A stretch of 64,000 bases of DNA from Balanoglossus misakiensis (taxonomy: Eukaryota; Hemichordata). The position numbers and the translations under genes are program-made. Below the pieces are notes generated by a model. That model was not told the origin of the DNA and made no database searches. It worked only from the letters and a program-made list of their open reading frames with translations. The DNA is taken from positions 682,001-746,000 of the forward strand of contig CM082585.2 of the NCBI GenBank assembly GCA_040954595.2. The letters run 5' to 3'. Each line of letters begins with the position of its first letter. Position 1 is the first letter of the stretch. Positions 46,101 to 58,746 of the stretch are shown in pieces.

Positions 46101-49100
46101 GCTCTGGTTAATGTTGACGTACAGGTTGACCCCACCAACCACTCAAAATTAATGGGCAGCATACTGTCCACTATGGCCTGGTTACTGTGTGCTCTGGTTA
46201 ATGTTGACGCAAAGGTTGACCCCACCAAACACTCAAAATTAATGGGCAGCATACTGTCCACTATGGCCTGGTTACTGTGTGCTCTGGTTAATGTTGACGC
46301 AAAGGTTGACCCCACCAAACACTCAAAATTAATGGGCAGCACACTGTCCACTATGGCCTGGTTACTGTGTGCTCTGGTTAATGTTGACGCAAAGGTTGAC
46401 CCCACCAAACACTCAAAATTAATGGGCAGAACACTGTCCACTATGGCCTGGTTACTGTGTGCTCTGGTTAATGTTGACGCAAAGGTTGACCCCACCAAAC
46501 ACTCAAAATTAATGGGCAGAACACTGTCCACTATGGCCTGGTTACTGTGTGCTCTGGTTAATGTTGACGCAAAGGTTGACCCCACCAAACACTCAAAATT
46601 AATGGGCAGAACACTGTCCACTATGGCCTGGTTACTGTGTGCTCTGGTTAATGTTGACGCAAAGGTTGACCCCACCAAACACTCAAAATTAATGGGCAGA
46701 ACACTGTCCACTATGGCCTGGTTACTGTGTGCTCTGGTTAATGTTGACGCAAAGGTTGACCCCACCAAACACTCAAAATTAATGGGCAGGATACTGGCCA
46801 CTCTTGCCTAGTTAATGTTGACGCAAAGGTTGACCCCCACCAAACACTCAAAATTAATGGGCACGATACTGGCCACTCTGGCCTAGTTAATGTTGACGCA
46901 AAGGTTGACCCCACCAAACACTCAAAATTAATGGGCACGACACTGGCCACTCTGGCATGGTTAATGTTGACGCAAAGGTTGACCCCACCAAACCCTCAAA
47001 ATTAATTGGCAGCACACTGTCCACTATGGCCTGGTTACTGTGTGCTCTGGTTAATGTTGACGCAAAGGTTGACCCCACCAAACACTCAAAATTAATGGGC
47101 AGAACACTGTCCACTATGGCCTGGTTACTGTGTGCTCTGGTTAATGTTGACGCAAAGGTTGACCCCACCAAACACTCAAAATTAATGGGCAGAACACTGT
47201 CCACTATGGCCTGGTTACTGTGTGCTCTGGTTAATGTTGACGCAAAGGTTGACCCCACCAAACACTCAAAATTAATGGGCAGCATACTGTCCACTATGGC
47301 CTGGTTACTGTGTGCACTGGTTAATGTTGACGCAAAGGTTGACCCCACCAAACACTCAAAATTAATGGGCAGCACACTGTCCACTATGGCCTGGTTACTG
47401 TGTGCTCTGGTTAATGTTGATGCAAAGGTTGACCCCACCAAACACTCACAATTAATGGGCAGCATACTGTCCACTATGGCCTGGTTACTGTGTGCTCTGG
47501 TTAATGTTGACGCAAAGGTTGACCCCACCAAACACTCAAAATTAATGGGCAGCACACTGTCCACTATGGCCTGGTTACTGTGTGCTCTGGTTAATGTTGA
47601 CGCAAAGGTTGACCCCACCAAACACTCAAAATTAATGGGCAGAACACTGTCCACTATGGCCTGGTTACTGTGTGCTCTGGTTAATGTTGACGCAAAGGTT
47701 GACCCCACCAAACACTCAAAATTAATGGGCAGAACACTGTCCACTATGGCCTGGTTACTGTGTGCTCTGGTTAATGTTGATGCAAAGGTTGACCCTACCA
47801 AACACTCAAAATTAATGGGCAGGATACTGGCCACTCTTGCCTAGTTAATGTTGACGCAAAGGTTGACCCCCACTAAACACTCAAAATTAATGGGCACGAT
47901 ACTGGCCACTCTGGCCTAGTTAATGTTGACGCAAAGGTTGACCCCACCAAACACTCAAAATTAATGGGCACGACACTGGCCACTCTGGCATGGTTAATGT
48001 TGACGCAAAGGTTGACCCCACCAAACCCTCAAAATTAATTGGCAGCACACTGTCCACTATGGCCTGGTTACTGTGTGCTCTGGTTAATGTTGACGCAAAG
48101 GTTGACCCCACCAAACACTCAAAATTAATGGGCAGCATACTGTCCACTCTGGCCTGGTTACTGTGTGCTCTGGTTAATGTTGACGCAAAGGTTGACCCCA
48201 CCAAACACTCAAAATTAATGGGCAGAACACTGTCCACTATGGCCTGGTTACTGTGTGCTCTGGTTAATGTTGACGCAAAGGTTGACCCCACCAAACACTC
48301 AAAATTAATGGGCAGCATACTGTCCACTATGGCCTGGTTACTGTGTGCTCTGGTTAATGTTGACGCAAAGGTTGACCCCACCAAACACTCAAAATAAATG
48401 GGCAGCACACTGTCCACTATGGCCTGGTTACTGTGTGCTCTGGTTAATGTTGACGCAAAGGTTGACCCCACCAAACACTCAAAATTAATGGGCAGAACAC
48501 TGTCCACTATGGCCTGGTTACTGTGTGCTCTGGTTAATGTTGACGCAAAGGTTGACCCCACCAAACACTCAAAATTAATGGGCAGAACACTGTCCACTAT
48601 GGCCTGGTTACTGTGTGCTCTGGTTAATGTTGACGCAAAGGTTGACCCCACCAAACACTCCAAATTAATGGGCAGGATACTGGCCACTCTTGCCTAGTTA
48701 ATGTTGACGCAAAGGTTGACCCCCACCAAACACTCAAAATTAATGGGCACGATACTGGCCACTCTGGCCTAGTTAATGTTGACGCAAAGGTTGACCCCAC
48801 CAAACACTCAAAATTAATGGGCACGACACTGGCCACTCTGGCATGGTTAATGTTGACGCAAAGGTTGACCCCACCAAACCCTCAAAATTAATGGGCAGCA
48901 CACTGTCCACTATGGCCTGGTTACTGTGTGCTCTGGTTAATGTTGACGCAAAGGTTGACCCCACCAAACACTCAAAATTAATGGGCAGAACACTGTCCAC
49001 TATGGCCTGGTTACTGTGTGCTCTGGTTAATGTTGACGCAAAGGTTGACCCCACCAAACACTCAAAATTAATGGGCAGAACACTGTCCACTATGGCCTGG

Positions 49101-51434
49101 TTACTGTGTGCTCTGGTTAATGTTGACGCAAAGGTTGACCCCACCAAACACTCAAAATTAATGGGCAGGATACTGGCCACTCTTGCCTAGTTAATGTTGA
49201 CGCAAAGGTTGACCCCCACCAAACACTCAAAATTAATGGGCACGATACTGGCCACTCTGGCCTAGTTACTGTGTGCTCTGGTTAATGTTGACGCAAAGGT
49301 TGACCCCACCAAACACTCAAAATTAATGGGCAGAACACTGTCCACTATGGCCTGGTTACTGTGTGCTCTGGTTAATGTTGACGCAAAGGTTGACCCCACC
49401 AAACACTCAAAATTAATGGGCAGCATACTGTCCACTATGGCCTGGTTACTGTGTGCACTGGTTAATGTTGACGCAAAGGTTGACCCCACCAAACACTCAA
49501 AATTAATGGGCAGCACACTGTCCACTATGGCCTGGTTACTGTGTGCTCTGGTTAATGTTGATGCAAAGGTTGACCCCACCAAACACTCACAATTAATGGG
49601 CAGCATACTGTCCACTATGGCCTGGTTACTGTGTGCTCTGGTTAATGTTGACGCAAAGGTTGACCCCACCAAACACTCAAAATTAATGGGCAGCACACTG
49701 TCCACTATGGCCTGGTTACTGTGTGCTCTGGTTAATGTTGACGCAAAGGTTGACCCCACCAAACACTCAAAATTAATGGGCAGAACACTGTCCACTATGG
49801 CCTGGTTACTGTGTGCTCTGGTTAATGTTGACGCAAAGGTTGACCCCACCAAACACTCAAAATTAATGGGCAGAACACTGTCCACTATGGCCTGGTTACT
49901 GTGTGCTCTGGTTAATGTTGATGCAAAGGTTGACCCTACCAAACACTCAAAATTAATGGGCAGGATACTGGCCACTCTTGCCTAGTTAATGTTGACGCAA
50001 AGGTTGACCCCCACTAAACACTCAAAATTAATGGGCACGATACTGGCCACTCTGGCCTAGTTAATGTTGACGCAAAGGTTGACCCCACCAAACACTCAAA
50101 ATTAATGGGCACGACACTGGCCACTCTGGCATGGTTAATGTTGACGCAAAGGTTGACCCCACCAAACCCTCAAAATTAATTGGCAGCACACTGTCCACTA
50201 TGGCCTGGTTACTGTGTGCTCTGGTTAATGTTGACGCAAAGGTTGACCCCACCAAACACTCAAAATTAATGGGCAGAACACTGTCCACTATGGCCTGGTT
50301 ACTGTGTGCTCTGGTTAATGTTGACGCAAAGGTTGACCCCACCAAACACTCAAAATTAATGGGCAGAACACTGTCCACTATGGCCTGGTTACTGTGTGCT
50401 CTGGTTAATGTTGACGCAAAGGTTGACCCCACCAAACACTCAAAATTAATGGGCAGCATACTGTCCACTATGGCCTGGTTACTGTGTGCTCTGGTTAATG
50501 TTGACGCAAAGGTTGACCCCACCAAACACTCAAAATAAATGGGCAGCACACTGTCCACTATGGCCTGGTTACTGTGTGCTCTGGTTAATGTTGACGCAAA
50601 GGTTGACCCCACCAAACACTCAAAATTAATGGGCAGAACACTGTCCACTATGGCCTGGTTACTGTGTGCTCTGGTTAATGTTGACGCAAAGGTTGACCCC
50701 ACCAAACACTCCAAATTAATGGGCAGGATACTGGCCACTCTTGCCTAGTTAATGTTGACGCAAAGGTTGACCCCCACCAAACACTCAAAATTAATGGGCA
50801 CGATACTGGCCACTCTGGCCTAGTTAATGTTGACGCAAAGGTTGACCCCACCAAACACTCAAAATTAATGGGCACGACACTGGCCACTCTGGCATGGTTA
50901 ATGTTGACGCAAAGGTTGACCCCACCAAACCCTCAAAATTAATGGGCAGCACACTGTCCACTATGGCCTGGTTACTGTGTGCTCTGGTTAATGTTGACGC
51001 AAAGGTTGACCCCACCAAACACTCAAAATTAATGGGCAGAACACTGTCCACTATGGCCTGGTTACTGTGTGCTCTGGTTAATGTTGACGCAAAGGTTGAC
51101 CCCACCAAACACTCAAAATTAATGGGCAGAACACTGTCCACTATGGCCTGGTTACTGTGTGCTCTGGTTAATGTTGACGCAAAGGTTGACCCCACCAAAC
51201 ACTCAAAATTAATGGGCAGGATACTGGCCACTCTTGCCTAGTTAATGTTGACGCAAAGGTTGACCCCCACCAAACACTCAAAATTAATGGGCACGATACT
51301 GGCCACTCTGGCCTAGTTAATGTTGACGCAAAGGTTGACCCCACCAAACACTCAAAATTAATGGGCACGACACTGGCCACTCTGGCCTGGTTAATGTTGA
51401 CGCAAAGGTTGACCCCACCAAACCCTCAAAATTA
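43102..51434. repeat. Satellite higher-order region with recurrent junction modules
   Basis: A junction module of three short units (GGATACTGGCCACTCTGGCC + TAG, GGGCACGATACTGGCC, GGGCACGACACTGGCC) recurs starting at about 43102, 45215, 46788, 47821, 48674, 49167 (shortened), 49962, 50725 and 51218. The blocks between shrink from ~2.1 kb to ~0.5 kb toward the right. A rare GTGTGCACTGG variant at 47310 and 49451, and an AAAATAAATGGG variant at 48390 and 50531, are both 2141 bp apart, showing that a ~2.1-kb block was duplicated as a whole. Confidence 0.88.
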
Positions 51435-53160
51435 ATGGGCAGCACACTGTCCACTATGGCCTGGTTACTGTGTGCTCTGGTTAATGTTGACGCAAAGGTT
51501 GACCCCACCAAACACTCAAAATTAATGGGCTGTGCTCTGGTTAATGTTGACGCAAAGGTTGACCCCACCAAACACTCAAAATTAATGGGCAGCACACTGT
51601 CCACTATGGCCTGGTTACTGTGTGCTCTGGTTAATGTTGACGCAAAGGTTGACCCCACCAAACACTCAAAATTAATGGGCAGCACACTGTCCACTATGGC
51701 CTGGTTACTGTGTGCTCTGGTTAATGTTGACGCAAAGGTTGACTCCACCAAACACTCTAAATTAATGGGCAGCACACTGTCCACTATGGCCTGGTTACTG
51801 TGTGCTCTGGTTAATGTTGACGCAAAGGTTGACCCCACCAAACACTCAAAATTAATGGGCAGCACACTGTCCACTATGGCCTAGTTACTGTGTGCTCTGG
51901 TTAATGTTGACGCAAAGGTTGACCCCACCAAACACTCAAAATTAATGGGCAGCACACTGTCCACTATGGCCTGGTTACTGTGTGCTCTGGTTAATGTTGA
52001 CGCAAAGGTTGACCCCACCAAACACTCAAAATTAATGGGCAGCACACTGTCCACTATGGCCTGGTTACTGTGTGCTCTGGTTAATGTTGACGCAAAGGTT
52101 GACCCCACCAAACACTCAAAATTAATGGGCAGCACACTGTCCACTATGGCCTGGTTACTGTGTGCTCTGGTTAATGTTGACGCAAAGGTTGACCCCACCA
52201 AACACTCAAAATAAATGGGCAGCACACTGTCCACTATGGCCTGGTTACTGTGTGCTCTGGTTAATGTTGACGCAAAGGTTGACCCCACCAAACACTCAAA
52301 ATTAATGGGCAGCACACTGTCCACTATGGCCTGGTTACTGTGTGCTCTGGTTAATGTTGACGCAAAGGTTGACCCCACCAAACACTCAAAATTAATGGGC
52401 AGCACACTGTCCACTATGGCCTGGTTACTGTGTGCTCTGGTTAATGTTGACGCAAAGGTTGACCCCACCAAACACTCAAAATTAATGGGCAGCACACTGT
52501 CCACTATGGCCTGGTTACTGTGTGCTCTGGTTAATGTTGACGCAAAGGTTGACCCCACCAAACACTCGAAATTAATGGGCAGCACACTGTCCACTATGGC
52601 CTGGTTACTGTGTGCTCTGGTTAATGTTGACGCAAAGGTTGACCCCACCAAACACTCGAAATTAATGGGCAGCACACTGTCCACTATGGCCTGGTTACTG
52701 TGTGCTCTGGTTAATGTTGACGCAAAGGTTGACCCCACCAAACACTCGAAATTAATGGGCAGCACACTGTCCACTATGGCCTGGTTACTGTGTGCTCTGG
52801 TTAATGTTGACGCAAAGGTTGACCCCACCAAACATTCGAAATTAATGGGCAGCACACTATCCACTATGGCCTGGTTACTGTGTGCTCTGGTTAATGTTGA
52901 CGCAAAGGTTGACCCCACCAAACACTCAAAATTAATGGGCAGCACACTGTCCACTCTGGCCTGGTTACTGTGTTTTCTGGTTAATGTTGACGCAAAGGTT
53001 GACCCCACCAAACACTCAAAATTAATGGGCAGCACACTGTCCACTATGGCCTGGTTACTGTGTGCTCTGGTTAATGTTGACGCAAAGGTTGACCCCACCA
53101 AACACTCAAAATTAATGGGCTGTGCTCTGGTTAATGTTGACGCAAAGGTTGACCCCACTG
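51435..53160. repeat. Homogeneous satellite core
   Basis: Almost pure tandem copies of the 90-bp unit in its AGCACACTG / ACTATGG form, with one run of four AACA(C/T)TCGAAATTAATGG units (52566-52846). 60-bp units lacking 30 bp after GGGC occur at 51530 and 53120. Low divergence marks this as the most recently expanded part. Confidence 0.88.
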
Positions 53161-56100
53161 TGTTCTCTGGTTAATGTTGACGCAAAGGTTGATCCCACGA
53201 AACACTCAAAATTAATGGGCAGCATACTGTCCACTCTGGCCTGGTTACTGTGTGCTCTGGTTTATGTTGACGCAAAGGTTGACCCCACCAAACACTCAAA
53301 ATTAATGGGCAGCATACTGTCCACTCTGGCCTGGTTACTGTGTGCTCTGGTTAATGTTGACGCAAAGGTTGACCCCACCAAACACTCAAAATTAATGGGC
53401 AGCACACTGTCCACTATGGCCTGGTTACTGTGTGCTCTGGTTAATGTTGACGCAAAGGTTGACCCCACCAAACACTCAAAATTAATGGGCTGTGCTCTGG
53501 TTAATGTTGACGCAAAGGTTGACCACACCAAACACTCAAAATTAATGGGCAGCACACTGTCCACTATGGCCTGGTTACTGTGTGCTCTGGTTAATGTTGA
53601 CACAAAGGTTGACCCCCACCAAACACTCAAAATTAATGGGCACGATACTGGCCACTATGGCCTGGTTACTGTGTGCTCTGGTTAATGTTGACGCAAAGGT
53701 TGACCCCACCAAACACTCAAAATTAATGGGCAGCACACTGTCCACTATGGACTGGTTACTGTGTGCTCTGGTTAATGTTGACACAAAGGTTGACCCCACC
53801 ACACACTCAACATTAATGGGCAGCACACTGTCCACTCTGGCCTGGTTACTGTGTGCTCTGGTTAATGTTGACGGAAAGGTTGACCCCACCAAACACTCAA
53901 AATTAATGGGCAGCATACTGTCCACTCTGGCCTGGTTACTGTGTGCTCTGGTTAATGTTGACGGAAAGGTTGACCCCACCAAACACTCAAAATTAATGGG
54001 CAGCATACTGTCCACTCTGGCCTGGTTACTGTGTGCTCTGGTTAATGTTGACGCAAAGGTTGACCCCACTGTGTACTCTGGTTAATGTTGACGCAAAGGT
54101 TGATCCCACCAAACACTCAAAATTAATGGGCAGCATACTGTCCACTCTGGCCTGGTTACTGTGTGCTCTGGTTAATGTTGACGCAAAGGTTGACCCCACC
54201 AAACACTCAAAATTAATGGGCAGCATACTGTCCACCCTGGCCTGGTTACTGTGTGCTCTGGTTAATGTTGACGCAAAGGTTGACCCCACCAAACACTCAA
54301 AATTAATGGGCAGCACACTGTCCACTATGGCCTGGTTACTGTGTGCTCTGGTTAATGTTGACGCAAAGGTTGACCCCACCAAACACTCAAAATTAATGGG
54401 TAGCATACTGTCCACTCTGGCCTGGTTACTGTGTGCTCTGGTTAATGTTGACGCAAAGGTTGACCCCACCGAACACTCAAAATTAATGGGCAGCATACTG
54501 TCCACTCTGGCCTGGTTAATGTTGACGCAAAGGTTGACCCCATCAAGCACTCAAAATTAATGGGCAGCATACTGTCCACTATGGCCTGGTTACTGTGTGC
54601 TCTGGTTTATGTTGACGCAAAGGTTGACCCCACCAAACACTCAAAATTAATGGGCAGCACACTGTCCACTATGGCCTGGTTACTGTGTGCTCTGGTTAAT
54701 GTTGACGCAAAGGTTGACCCCACCAAACACTCAAAATTAATGGGCAGCACACTGTCCACTATGGCCTGGTTACTGTGTGCTCTGGTTAATGTTGACGCAA
54801 AGGTTGACCCCACCAAACACTCAAAATTAATGGGCAGCACACTGTCCACTATGGCCTGGTTACTGTGTGCTCTGGTTAATGTTGACGCAAAGGTTGACCC
54901 CACCAAACACTCAAAATTAATGGGCAGCACACTGTCCACTATGGCCTGGTTACTGTGTGCTCTGGTTAATGTTGACGGAAAGGTTGACCCCACCAAACAC
55001 TCAACATTAATGGGCAGCACACTGTCCACTCTGGCCTGGTTACTGTGTGCTCTGGTTAATGTTGACGGAAAGGTTGACCCCACCAAACACTCAAAATTAA
55101 TGGGCAGCATACTGTCCACTCTGGCCTGGTTACTGTGTGCTCTGGTTAATGTTGACGGAAAGGTTGACCCCACCAAACACTCAAAATTAATGGGCAGCAT
55201 ACTGTCCACTCTGGCCTGGTTACTGTGTGCTCTGGTTAATGTTGACGCAAAGGTTGACCCCACTGTGTACTCTGGTTAATGTTGACGCAAAGGTTGATCC
55301 CACCAAACACTCAAAATTAATGGGCAGCATACTGTCCACTCTGGCCTGGTTACTGTGTGCTCTGGTTAATGTTGACGCAAAGGTTGACCCCACCAAACAC
55401 TCAAAATTAATGGGCAGCATACTGTACACTCTGGCCTGGTTACTGTGTGCTCTGGTTAATGTTGACGCAAAGGTTGACCCCACCAAACACTCAAAATTAA
55501 TGGGCAGCACACTGTCCACTATGGCCTGGTTACTGTGTGCTCTGGTTAATGTTGACGCAAAGGTTGACCCCACCAAACACTCAAAATTAATGGGTAGCAT
55601 ACTGTCCACTCTGGCCTGGTTACTGTGTGCTCTGGTTAATGTTGACGCAAAGGTTGACCCGACCGAACACTCAAAATTAATGGGCAGCATACTGTCCACT
55701 CTGGCCTGGTTAATGTTGACGCAAAGGTTGACCCCATCAAGCACTCAAAATTAATGGGCAGCATACTGTCCACTATGGCCTGGTTACTGTGTGCTCTGGT
55801 TTATGTTGACGCAAAGGTTGACCCCACCAAACACTCAAAATTAATGGGCAGCATACTGTCCACTCTGGCCTCGTTACTGTGTGCTCTGATTAATGTTGAC
55901 GCAAAGGTTGACCCCACCAAACACTCAAAATTAAATGGCAGCATACTGTCCACTCTGGCCTGGTTACTGTGTGCTCTGGTTAATGTTGACGCAAAGGTTG
56001 ACCCCACCAAACACTCAAAATTAATGGGCAGCATACTGTCCACTCTGGCCTGGTTACTGTGTGCTCTGGTTAATGTTGACGCAAAGGTTGACCACACCAA

Positions 56101-57189
56101 ACACTCAAAATTAATGGGCAGCACACTGTCCACTATGGCCTGGTTACTGTGTGCTCTGGTTAATGTTGACGCAAAGGTTGACCCCACCAAACACTCAAAA
56201 TTAATGGGCAGCACACTGTCCACTATGGCCTGGTTACTGTGTGCTCTGGTTAATGTTGACGCAAAGGTTGACCCCACCAAACACTCAAAATTAATGGGCA
56301 GCACACTGTCCACTATGGCCTGGTTACTGTGTGCTCTGGTTAATGTTGACGCAAAGGTTGACCCCACCAAACACTCAAAATTAATGGGCAGCACACTGTC
56401 CACTATGGCCTGGTTACTGTGTGCTCTGGTTAATGTTGACGCAAAGGTTGACCCCACCAAACACTCAAAATTAATGGGCAGCACACTGTCCACTATGGCC
56501 TGGTTACTGTGTGCTCTGGTTAATGTTGACGCAAAGGTTGACCCCACCAAACACTCAAAATTAATGGGCAGCACACTGTCCACTATGGCCTGGTTACTGT
56601 GTGCTCTGGTTAATGTTGACGCAAAGGTTGACCCCACCAAACACTCAAAATTAATGGGTAGCATACTGTCCACTCTGGCCTGGTTACTGTGTGCTCTGGT
56701 TAATGTTGACGCAAAGGTTGACCCCACCAAACACTCAAAATTAATGGGCAGCACACTGTCCACTATGGCCTGGTTACTGTGTGCTCTGGTTAATGTTGAC
56801 GCAAAGGTTGACCCCACCAAACACTCAAAATTAATGGGCAGCACACTGTCCACTATGGCCTGGTTACTGTGTGCTCTGGTTAATGTTGACGCAAAGGTTG
56901 ACCCCACCAAACACTCAAAATTACTGGGCAGCATACTGTCCACTATGGCCTGGTTACTGTGTGCTCTGGTTAATGTTGACGCAAAGGTTGACCCCACCAA
57001 ACACTCAAAATTAATGGGCAGCATACTGTCCACTCTGGCCTGGTTACTGTGTGCTCTGGTTAATGTTGACGCAAAGGTTGACCCCACTGTGTACTCTGGT
57101 TAATGTTGACGCAAAGGTTGATCCCACGAAACACTCAGCATAATGTCCACTCTGGCCTGGTTACTGTGTGCTCTGGTTAATGTTAATGG
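53161..57189. repeat. Satellite right part with a 1194-bp block duplication
   Basis: Truncated units CCCCACTGTGTACTCTGG occur at about 54065, 55259 and 57085, and a sister form, CCCCACTGTGTTCTCTGG, at 53154. The stretch around 54026-54560 recurs at 55220-55754 (offset 1194) with its private variants: TGGGTAGCATACTG, ACCGAACACTC and CATCAAGCACTC. The array ends in a damaged unit at 57130-57189. Confidence 0.85.
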
Positions 57190-57413
57190 TAGGTCGTGGC
57201 TGTCTCATTTCAGGGATTTGTGGACTAAATGTCAATCTTTGTACTATTCGTACATGAAACTTTTCTTTCAAATACAACTTACAGACCAACATAGACAGTC
57301 ATGCTTATATAAGTATGACTATCTATTAAAGTAACATTCATATCATGATTGTTGTTTTACACTGTGTTTTCAAAGTAATTGTTGCAGTAAACCAATTGCC
57401 TTGCTTGGAAATA
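57190..57413. other. Right flank of the satellite, with a MITE fragment
   Basis: TAGGTCGTGGCTGTCTCATT + TCAGGGATTTGTGGA (57190-57224) matches 59292-59326, the right part of the MITE at 59148. The rest is unrecognised. Confidence 0.6.
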
Positions 57414-57528
57414 TTAAAAGGGAAGTCCTGTCCAGCTGATTTATGCATAATTTCTACACAATGTTTTTTTCTGAAAGAATGACCTCAAAGCTACCCAATT
57501 ATGTAGCTGAACCGGACTTCCCCTTTAA
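57414..57528. mobile_element. 115-bp TTAA MITE (piggyBac-like)
   Basis: TTAAAAGGGAAGTCC at the left and GGACTTCCCCTTTAA at the right are complementary with one difference, and pairing continues through CCAGCTGATT / GTAGCTGAACCGG. TTAA is duplicated. Non-coding. Confidence 0.78.
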
Positions 57529-58039
57529 ATGCTACCAGTGAGCTTGTTTGTCTTTGTAAATACACTCAAGTATTAATCCCCTTTTTCTCAGAATTCAATG
57601 CATCTTCATGCCATGAGGTGAGAGGACACTTTTGTTAGCAGGAGGCAAACAAATTCAAAATAAATAATAACAGTGCAAAGTTGGTCTGCTGACTTTCTCC
57701 ACATTTCATTATTGAATTACGGCAAAATTATGAAATCCAATTATGAAATTCAGCTTTTTGTCCATTTTTTGTTGCTGCAAATTCATTGCGGTATAAAGGT
57801 CAATAATATGACAAATCTTGGTTAAAAGTATACAGTCACCTTCAATACACATTCCCATATATGGCTGAATGGCGTATTTGAGCATTCTAAAGAACATATG
57901 GTGGCGCCTGTTTTCCACGTGTGCCACCAAATGAAAATCTGTGATTGGCTAGATTTCAATTTTCCATGGTAACTATATATAGCTAATTTTCCATGGGTGA
58001 TCATATACCTTTAACTCTATAGTTTAACATGATACTTAC
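57529..58039. other. Intron or 3' flank of the CUB/EGF gene
   Basis: AT-rich, no exon or repeat recognised. Minus-strand frames here lack domain features. Confidence 0.4.
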
Positions 58040-58225
58040 GAACACATGATTGGTTAAAAGTGTAGACATCATACATTGAGAGACCAGTTTCTCCAGGTGG
58101 CAGATAGAATCCACCTGTGCCGTTATTTGCATATAAGAGATAGCCTTCTTCACAGGAACATTGAAAACCACCTGCAGTGTTTTTACAAAGTTGATCACAA
58201 GAATGTGAAGCACATTCATTTATAT
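58040..58225 (-). CDS. Exon: calcium-binding EGF-like domain plus linker (EGF 2)
   Basis: On the minus strand, TTTGTAG precedes and GTAAGTATC follows a 186-base exon, phase 1 at both ends, the standard form of shuffled EGF cassettes. It encodes (D)INECASHSCDQLCKNTAGG then FQCSCEEGYLLY. That is an EGF_CA domain with the D-I-N-E calcium motif and six cysteines in the expected spacing if the final NQSC is counted. A ~30-residue tail, NGTGGFYLPPGETGLSMYDV, lies between CEEGYLLY and the last cysteine, longer than in a usual EGF. The product is expected to be extracellular. It is the most downstream exon seen, so the gene may continue below 58040. Confidence 0.85.
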
Positions 58226-58746
58226 CTACAAAGAAGGAACATGGATTGGATTAAAACAATGTACGTTCAGTAAAATTGAAAGTATTGCCATTTTTTTTAA
58301 TCGTGAATTTTGGGATTATCTTGTGTACGTACAAGATGAATCTGTGATAAAATAAAGGCGTCACCTTGCTTGCTTTTGAAATACAAGGCCATTAATTTAG
58401 TTGATAATAGAAGAAACCTGCTGACTCAGCATGGTTCACCAATGGTTTGTCTATGGACAAAAACCTTAAAGAAATTTATCTCAAAATAGAGCATTGTAAC
58501 CACACAATTTTATTTGACCAATGAATTTATATTTACTAGACTGAGCTATGTGTAAAATTTCGTGAAAATGACAATAGTAGAAGTTTGTTTTCTAGCAATT
58601 ATCAATGTAATCCTATGAGAAAAAGACACCTGAGATTAAAAGGTCATTCCAAAAATTTATCTGGAATTCTGAAATAAGTTCGGAATGTGTTAAATGTGAA
58701 AATAGTGACTTGAAGTTATGTTGCAAGTGACTTGTTTATGTCTCAC

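Larger units (their letters stand above)
41150..57189. repeat. 16-kb satellite of a 90-bp unit, open in frame on both strands
   Basis: Basic unit: AATGTTGACGCAAAGGTTGA - CCCCACCAAACACTCAAAAT - TAATGGGCAGCACACTGTCC - ACTATGGCCTGGTTACTGTG - TGCTCTGGTT. There are roughly 180 units. Because 90 is a multiple of three and the unit has no stop in one plus frame and one minus frame, open frames of up to 639 codons (plus) and 495 codons (minus) arise with a 30-residue period. Length variants occur: 74 bp (loss of CTGTGTGCTCTGGTTA), 75 bp, 60 bp and shorter. Frequent variable sites (AGCATA/AGCACA/AGAACA; CTG/ATG/ACG before GCC) change the encoded residue. Variants that shift the frame and TAG-containing units recur. 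I therefore call it non-coding satellite DNA, not a gene. Confidence 0.97.

Noticed and set aside
41656-57103. Long open frames in both directions read as repetitive protein genes
   Set aside because: They follow from a 90-bp unit without stops. Most unit variants change residues, frame-shifting 74-bp units and TAG units recur, and no start, splice or promoter context is visible.
41150-57189. CRISPR-like array
   Set aside because: Repeats are directly adjacent with no unique spacers, the unit is 90 bp, and the DNA is eukaryotic.
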